From Tectiglobus sp965224045 (GTDB lineage Bacteria; Pseudomonadota; Alphaproteobacteria; Rhizobiales; Hyphomicrobiaceae): a stretch of 64,000 nucleotides of DNA. Of this stretch, positions 58,909 to 64,000 are shown in pieces; positions within the stretch are counted from its first letter, which is position 1, and every line of letters starts with the position of its first letter. The notes beneath the pieces are model-generated. The model saw only the letters and a program-made list of their open reading frames with translations. It made no database searches and had not been told where the DNA came from. Position numbers and translations under genes: made by a program. Location: assembly GCA_965224045.1 (NCBI GenBank), contig CBDCYD010000006.1, forward strand, positions 62,001 to 126,000, read 5' to 3'.

Positions 58909-58999
58909 GACATTGTTCCTTGCCGGTAGCCTTCGACCGATGGTTGAGCTTAAACGAAAGAGCCGAAGATATAAGACTAGCGTTTGCGTTGAATTCCAC

Positions 59000-59812
59000 T
59001 CAGGCTATCGCAACTATAACATGCCCCTGGATTTTCGCTGCAACTGCACCTTCGCCGTGCTTTCGCGCGATCGCGGATGCGGCATGGTCAGTGGCAGCCT
59101 CTAGCCGATCGGCGTCCCTAGCTTCGATCTCATTGCGCAGAGGCGTGCCCTGACAATAGGCAACGGCTGGATGCCTCGGAGATGGGGCACGGCTGATGTC
59201 CTTCCGCGTTTCGATCGTGACGTTGCTGAAGCCAGCCTGCTCAAGCTCTCGGCGGATGACTTCAACATCGTTGTAACCATGCGGTGTACGGGCCAGAAAG
59301 GCTGGAGGGTCGTCGGGAAATACTTCCGCCAAAGCATTTGTGACATCATTGGCGAACACGTTCTCGTCGATGGCGTCCCATACATTGAATACGAACTTGC
59401 CACCCGGTCTCAGAACCCGCCTGGCTTCCCGGTAGCCCGCAACACGATCAGGAAAGAACATCACGCCGAATTGGCAGCAAACGGCGCCGAACTCATCATC
59501 CGAGAAGGGAAGCTCAAGTGCATTGGCCTGCTGCCAGGTGATGCGTATGTCGTCGCTTTGCTGACTTGCGGCACGGTCCAGCATCGGCTGGTTAAGATCA
59601 GTCACGACATACTGCGCACTCGCCTTCAGTTGTGGCGCCAATGCTCTCGTGACGACGCCACTGCCAGCCGCTGTTTCAAGGACGCGGTCGGGATCATCAT
59701 GCGTGACGCGCGCCGCCAAGTCTGCTGCAAAAGATTCAAAGATCAGCGGCACCAGATAGGTGTCGTAGATTTCAGGGATTGAGCCCGCAAATACCTTATC
59801 AGTGTCCGTCAT
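59000..59812 (-). CDS. Class I SAM-dependent methyltransferase
   Basis: A 270-residue methyltransferase. Motif I is VLETAAGSGVVTRALAPQL; the acidic end of strand 2 is TDLNQPML; FGAVCCQFGVMFFPD and RRVLRPGGKFVFNVWD follow as in UbiE-like enzymes. The C-terminal part is less conserved and carries many Ala and Asp residues. The methyl acceptor is unknown. The neighbours do not narrow it. Confidence 0.85.
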   Translation of the reverse strand: MTDTDKVFAGSIPEIYDTYLVPLIFESFAADLAARVTHDDPDRVLETAAGSGVVTRALAPQLKASAQYVVTDLNQPMLDRAASQQSDDIRITWQQANALELPFSDDEFGAVCCQFGVMFFPDRVAGYREARRVLRPGGKFVFNVWDAIDENVFANDVTNALAEVFPDDPPAFLARTPHGYNDVEVIRRELEQAGFSNVTIETRKDISRAPSPRHPAVAYCQGTPLRNEIEARDADRLEAATDHAASAIARKHGEGAVAAKIQGHVIVAIA

Positions 59813-60183
59813 CGCTCGAGCTCCTAGTCGTCTTGGCTTCTGGCAAACTTAGAACTATACCCGTAATCAGATTGGCTTCCTGGGCCGCAGTCAACTTCGG
59901 CCCGTCGATAAAGTGTGAAGAGTGACCTATGGTTCTGCCCCCCGTCATTTGCCACCTCCGGTCTCATCATGAGATCTAAACCATGTGTCCGTGAAACCGA
60001 GTGCTGGCCACATATTCTCATTCAAAAATGAGCTCTGTTCTGGATTTGGAGCACTTCCCAACAATCCCCGGTACTCTCACTATGACTGGATGGTAGGCGG
60101 AGGTCAGGTCAGCCGTTGAACCGGCTGCATGCAGCGACAAGCAACCGATTTGCTGCCTCTGGCGAGCGATCCATCTGGACTGG
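59813..60183. other. Gene-free region
   Basis: About 370 bases with no supported gene, repeat or clear signal. Short frames on both strands show no motif. Confidence 0.5.
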
Positions 60184-60930
60184 CTAAACCGCAGCGCAGG
60201 TCGCCATGAAGTTGCGAATGTGGCGCAACGCGAGCTGTATTTTGCGGTCGTTTTCTTTCCAAGGATAGAGGCTGACTTGCGCGTTCGGGGCCAACAGCGC
60301 CGTCTCCATCGCTGTCGCGTAAGGGTGGGCCGGGATGTCGTCCGGGAGGACAAGCACCGGTGTTTGGCAGCCGCGAACGAATTCACGGTCGACAGTGAAC
60401 ACGAAGTCGGCACGCTTGGTGTACATGTTGTTGAGATAGTCAGTGGCCATCGCCATGGTGACGTCCGGCCTTCGCTCGCACAACTGCGGCGCCCAACCCG
60501 TTACGTTGTTCTGAAAGAAGATGTCTGGTGCGCTGGAGCTATAGCCGCTTGGATGCACTAGGACGGCTGAAACCACGCGGTCGCCGGCGTGTTTCAGCAG
60601 GTTCCAGATCATCGGTCCGCCAATGCAAAAGCCCAACACCCTGAAGCGACCGAACCCGAGGTGATCCAGCAGGGCGAGCTGATCATCGGTGAACGCATCC
60701 CATGGCCGCTCGATGTCGAGTGGACCCTCGGACCGGCCGCCGTTGGCATTGCGCAGGTCCAGTGCGACGACGCGATACGTGTCGCTAAAGACTTCCAAAG
60801 GATTGAACGCGTGATTGGAAAGGCCGGCGATGGTCGCATTCAGGCCACCGCCCGGAATGACCAAGAGTGGATCACCGGACCCGGCTTCCTGGTAGTGGAT
60901 CTTGACAGGACCGCTTTCAATCACCGGCAT
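60184..60930 (-). CDS. Alpha/beta hydrolase with cysteine nucleophile
   Basis: A 248-residue alpha/beta hydrolase. The oxyanion region is LLVIPGGGLNATIAGL; the nucleophile elbow reads GFCIGG, so C102 replaces the usual Ser, as in dienelactone hydrolase. A later Asp lies in VLPDDIPAHP and a His in LRHIRNF. GAGGAGAG before the ATG at 60930 sets the start. It is divergent from the amidohydrolase gene and could act on a lactone or ester, but this is not shown. Confidence 0.82.
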   Translation of the reverse strand: MPVIESGPVKIHYQEAGSGDPLLVIPGGGLNATIAGLSNHAFNPLEVFSDTYRVVALDLRNANGGRSEGPLDIERPWDAFTDDQLALLDHLGFGRFRVLGFCIGGPMIWNLLKHAGDRVVSAVLVHPSGYSSSAPDIFFQNNVTGWAPQLCERRPDVTMAMATDYLNNMYTKRADFVFTVDREFVRGCQTPVLVLPDDIPAHPYATAMETALLAPNAQVSLYPWKENDRKIQLALRHIRNFMATCAAV

Positions 60931-61384
60931 CGCGTCTCTCCTCGGAGGGATTGGATATTCGATAGAAAAGGACAATTGAGCCGGTGCATCAATCAAGATG
61001 CCGGCAAAGTCTGCCACACTAGGCTATTGAACGGGACGTGTCTGCCACTATGCGAGTGCCGTATCGGGTCTGATCGGTCGGTCGATCAACTGGTGCACCA
61101 ACCTCAACTCCGGCTTGTGTCGGGCCGCCAACCGGCCTTGGGCACTTCCGGACTTTCCAGCCTTCGCGTGCCGCAATTGAAGTCGCCACAGCCAGCAGCG
61201 CGGTGCTGCGTTGCCTTCGACGAAATTGACGTTCGCCGGCTGCAACCACCAAATCGGAATCCTGTCGGATAGCTGAGTGATCAGGATCGCGATAGCCGCG
61301 CCTGGACGTGCGATAACAATTGATTGTCAGCGCGCAGGGAAGAACACTATTGCGCATCTTCAGCATCTTTGTTGGCGATTAAGC
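60931..61384. other. Gene-free intergenic region between divergent genes
   Basis: About 450 bases that should hold the promoters of the hydrolase and of the amidohydrolase. Open frames reaching into it lack coding character. Confidence 0.5.
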
Positions 61385-62215
61385 ATGAGCAAGCTGAATA
61401 TTGTCGATGCCCAAATCCATGTTTGGGGCAGCGGTCTTCCAAGCAACCCTTCCCATTGGCAGATCAGATCGTTTACACCGGCGGAAGCGATCGCTCTGAT
61501 GGATGAGGCTGGCGTCGACGCTGCGGTTATCCATCCGCCGAGTTGGGACCCAGGTTCGCATGAACTGGCATCACACGCGGTGGCTAAATTCCCTGGCCGG
61601 TTCGCGATTATGGGATCGCTGCCGCTCGATGATCCAGCTTCCCGTGAGCGCATTGCAGAATGGAGGCAGCAAGCGGCTTTGCTGGGCCTGCGTTATGTCT
61701 TTTTGCACGAGCGCGAAAGGCAATGGCTGGCTGACGGAACGATCGACTGGCTTTGGGCAAGCGCAGAAAAGGCAAATGTCCCGATCGCAATGCTTGCTAC
61801 GGATTCGCTCACGGACATCGCCGGCATTGCTGAACGTCATCCGGCGCTCAAAATTACAATTGATCACCTTGGCGGCCGCGGAGGCCTGACGACGCTCAAG
61901 GATGATGATGCGATGGTCCACATCCCAGAGCTAATTCGGCTGGCCAAATTTCCAAATGTCGCGGTTAAGGCAACGGGTGCGCCCGGTTATTCAAGTGGGG
62001 AGTATCCGTTCAAGTCGATGCATGGCTACTTGCAGCGGATATACGACGCGTTCGGCCCGGAACGCATGTTCTGGGGTACTGACATCAGCAAAATGCCGTG
62101 CTCGTGGCAGCAATGCGTGACGATGTTCACGGAAGAACTTCCCTGGCTTGGCGAGGACGACAAGCGGTTGGTCATGGGCGATGCACTTTGCCGGTGGTGG
62201 GGTTGGACGCGGTAG
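61385..62215 (+). CDS. Amidohydrolase family (TIM-barrel) protein
   Basis: A 276-residue amidohydrolase-2 protein: IVDAQIHVWG (the metal-binding DxHxH variant with QIH), KITIDHLGGRGG and FWGTDISKMPCSW near the end, the Asp of which is the usual catalytic one. The family hydrolyses or decarboxylates cyclic acids and lactones. The frame opens at 61277, but the ATG at 61385 starts the conserved domain. An odd SDR follows 24 bp later, probably in one operon. Confidence 0.83.
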   Translation: MSKLNIVDAQIHVWGSGLPSNPSHWQIRSFTPAEAIALMDEAGVDAAVIHPPSWDPGSHELASHAVAKFPGRFAIMGSLPLDDPASRERIAEWRQQAALLGLRYVFLHERERQWLADGTIDWLWASAEKANVPIAMLATDSLTDIAGIAERHPALKITIDHLGGRGGLTTLKDDDAMVHIPELIRLAKFPNVAVKATGAPGYSSGEYPFKSMHGYLQRIYDAFGPERMFWGTDISKMPCSWQQCVTMFTEELPWLGEDDKRLVMGDALCRWWGWTR

Positions 62216-62239
62216 CGCCAGGAGTTGGGAGCAAATTCT

Positions 62240-63088
62240 ATGGCTCAGAATGCAAAGTCCCTGCCGGTGGCAGTTGTCGTGGGAGCGACGTCCAAGTGGC
62301 AATCCGACGGGCGCAATACGCGGCTTGCGCACGGGAAGAACCTAGATGACAGCGCCATTCCCATCCATACTCGTTGGGGTGTTGGCGGCGCAATTGCGCA
62401 GAAGTTTGCAGACGAGCGGTTCTTCGTTGTCCTGACGACGCGCACGTCGTCAAATGCAACAGCACTTTCGGAGGCGATCGGTGAACAGGGCGGTGCCTGC
62501 ATGACCGTCGAATTGGATTTGTCGTCCGATGAATCCGTCGAACGCGCATTTGCTACCATCCGGCAGGAGGCGGGGGATCCGGAAGTCCTGGTCTACAATG
62601 CCGGTTACCTGGAAGGGCGTGACCTGCCGCCCGACAAGGAACTCCTCGAACATATTCCTATAGAGATGTTCGACACAGCTTTGCAAATCGCTTGTCGCGG
62701 ACCGTTTCTCGTCGCCAAAGAGGTCTTACCGGCAATGCGAAAGCGGGGCTCCGGATCATTCCTGATTTCCAACAACAGTAAATCTTTGCGAGGACGCAAA
62801 CGGTTTACCGGCGAGTCGGTCTATTACCCGCGCGTCATGATGCGCGCACTTGCGCAGGTTCTCACGGAAGAATATTCGGTCCATGGTGTGCATGTGGCAA
62901 ACGTCGTCATTGATGGGACAATCGACTCGCCCGGCACGCGCGCGCTTGCGAAAATCCAGCAGCAACCCGACCTCGCCATGAATCCAGCGAAGATCGCCGA
63001 GGCATTTTACTATCTTCACTGCCAGGACAGATCGTGCTGGACCCACGAGTTGCAACTCACGCCACACGTTACGTCACCGAGCTATTGA
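62240..63088 (+). CDS. SDR-like protein with an insertion in the nucleotide-binding loop
   Basis: A 282-residue SDR-like protein. The glycine-rich motif is split: VVVGATS at 13-19 is followed by about 27 extra residues before GVGGAIAQKFA at 47-57. NAGYLEGRDLP and VVIDGTIDSPG are normal. The catalytic YxxxK is not present; the place reads YYPRVMMR. So cofactor binding and catalysis are doubtful. GGGAG stands before the ATG at 62240 (a TTG at 62225 is also open). The amidohydrolase is directly upstream. Confidence 0.7.
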   Translation: MAQNAKSLPVAVVVGATSKWQSDGRNTRLAHGKNLDDSAIPIHTRWGVGGAIAQKFADERFFVVLTTRTSSNATALSEAIGEQGGACMTVELDLSSDESVERAFATIRQEAGDPEVLVYNAGYLEGRDLPPDKELLEHIPIEMFDTALQIACRGPFLVAKEVLPAMRKRGSGSFLISNNSKSLRGRKRFTGESVYYPRVMMRALAQVLTEEYSVHGVHVANVVIDGTIDSPGTRALAKIQQQPDLAMNPAKIAEAFYYLHCQDRSCWTHELQLTPHVTSPSY

Positions 63089-63208
63089 CGGGCCGGCCTG
63101 TCATCGGAGGGCCGCGCAATCAAACGTCTGGCTCCACTCGTCAGGCTTTCGCCAGATCGCCAACCATCGGTTCGAACCTGTCGACCGCAGACTGAAGCAG
63201 GAAAATAC

Positions 63209-64000
63209 ATGACTGACTTCGACCGCATTATCGAGCGCCGCGGCACGCATTCTTCGAAGTGGGACAATATCGAAAAGCTTTCCGGCATCGCAGCGCACGA
63301 TGCGATCCCGATGTGGGTCGCTGACATGGATTTCGCGGCGCCGTCGGGGGTCAGAGAAGCACTGCTGGCGGAAGTAAATCGCAACGTCTACGGCTATTAT
63401 GCCGATACCGGCAGCTGGGCAACTGCACTTTGCGACTGGATGGCAAGACGGCACCGAGTTGTTTTCGATCCTGCCTGGGTTAGCCCGACCCCGGGCGTCG
63501 TGTCGGGTCTCGGCCTTATCCTGCAGGCTGTATCGGAGCCGGGCGACGAAGTCGTCGTCTTCCCTCCGGCCTATCATGCCTTCCGCAGGGTCATACTTGC
63601 GAACGAGCGCAGGATACTTGATGCCGAACTCGTGGAATCCAATGGCCGCTATGTCATGGATTTCGATGCTCTGACAAGGTTGCTGACGCCTCAAACCAAG
63701 GTCGTTTTTTTCTGCAGCCCGCACAACCCAGGTGGCAACACATGGTCACCAGACGAGATCTCCGAACTCGCGAGCTTCTGTATTGCGCACAATTTGATCC
63801 TGGTCTCGGACGAGATTCATTGCGACCTCGTCTACCCTCACGCCCGGCACACTCCGACATTCATCGCTGCGCCTGACGTCGCTGACCGGTTGATTACCTG
63901 CGTTGCAGCGACAAAGACGTTCAACCTTGCCGGTGCTCACGTTGGTGCATGTGTGACGTCAAACACGGATCTGAAACGGTGCCTGGATGCGCGAATCGCA
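63209..64000 (+). CDS. MalY/PatB-type PLP-dependent C-S lyase or aminotransferase (partial)
   Basis: 264 codons of a PLP enzyme that runs off the right edge. MWVADMDFAAPSGVREAL, NVYGYYADTGSWATALCDWM, FFCSPHNPGGNTW, VSDEIHCDLVY and the PLP Lys in ATKTFNLAG are typical of MalY/PatB cystathionine beta-lyases. It cleaves C-S bonds of cystathionine or related amino acids, releasing thiol, pyruvate and ammonia. AGCAGGAAA precedes the ATG. The downstream context is missing. Confidence 0.88.
   Translation, partial: MTDFDRIIERRGTHSSKWDNIEKLSGIAAHDAIPMWVADMDFAAPSGVREALLAEVNRNVYGYYADTGSWATALCDWMARRHRVVFDPAWVSPTPGVVSGLGLILQAVSEPGDEVVVFPPAYHAFRRVILANERRILDAELVESNGRYVMDFDALTRLLTPQTKVVFFCSPHNPGGNTWSPDEISELASFCIAHNLILVSDEIHCDLVYPHARHTPTFIAAPDVADRLITCVAATKTFNLAGAHVGACVTSNTDLKRCLDARIA

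Overview
The window looks like about 64 kb of a GC-rich alphaproteobacterial chromosome. The lineage call rests on three things seen in the sequence: a 5-aminolevulinate synthase of the alphaproteobacterial (Shemin) type, a tRNA-His that starts at G1 with a G1:U72 pair and A73 and no templated G-1, and a phaB/phaA/phaR set of alphaproteobacterial type. No 16S gene is present, so I cannot name a genus.

Layout. 0-1 kb: end of a succinate dehydrogenase/fumarate reductase locus (iron-sulfur subunit plus start of a membrane anchor). 1.5-2.6 kb: secreted protein of unknown function. 2.8-4.9 kb: ECF sigma factor, ChrR-type zinc anti-sigma factor and a short-chain dehydrogenase, with an RpoE/ChrR-type promoter in front. 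5.1-10.8 kb: two acyl-CoA dehydrogenases, then on the other strand an enoyl-CoA hydratase, a DddQ-like DMSP lyase-family cupin, and a small-subunit/amidase pair. 11-12.3 kb: hemA with an FNR/FixK-like box upstream. 12.8-18.2 kb: TSUP transporter, HmrR/CueR-type regulator, FadJ-like fusion enzyme, amidase. 19-22.2 kb: TRAP transporter. 22.6-27 kb: MBL hydrolase, second TSUP transporter, SDR, second ECF sigma/anti-sigma pair. 27.6-31.2 kb: amidase, MFS exporter, DUF985 cupin. 31.4-33.3 kb: NYN nuclease-like protein. 33.4-36.5 kb: PHB genes phaB, phaA, phaR. 36.5-40.7 kb: EAL phosphodiesterase, membrane protein, rpmF, mtgA, polyprenyl synthase. 41-46.3 kb: DUF3833, cyclopropane-synthase-like methyltransferase, DUF1365, FAD oxidase, fasciclin protein; this is the membrane-lipid arm usually tied to RpoE/ChrR singlet-oxygen systems, here about 37 kb from its sigma factor. 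46.5-48.3 kb: an AT-rich upstream segment, an SPFH-like lipoprotein, a small membrane protein and tRNA-Asn. 48.5-50.3 kb: EamA exporter and tRNA-His. 50.3-57.8 kb: IS3 remnant, then a six-gene operon that reads as the aerobic CoA-dependent 2-aminobenzoate (anthranilate) pathway. 58-64 kb: GNAT, methyltransferase, alpha/beta hydrolase, amidohydrolase, an odd SDR, and the start of a MalY/PatB-type C-S lyase.

The most unusual feature is a set of dispersed, modular palindromic repeats (called modules A-E here) spread over the first 42 kb. All five are joined in one 430-bp block at 41605-42038. Several copies begin exactly at the stop codon of the neighbouring gene, often at a CTAG. One copy separates the second sigma gene from its anti-sigma gene. 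Two copies lie beside GC-rich tandem arrays with an 86-110 bp period. I saw no copies after 42.04 kb, which suggests that the right-hand part has a different history.

All functional assignments come from reading motifs by eye. No database search was possible.
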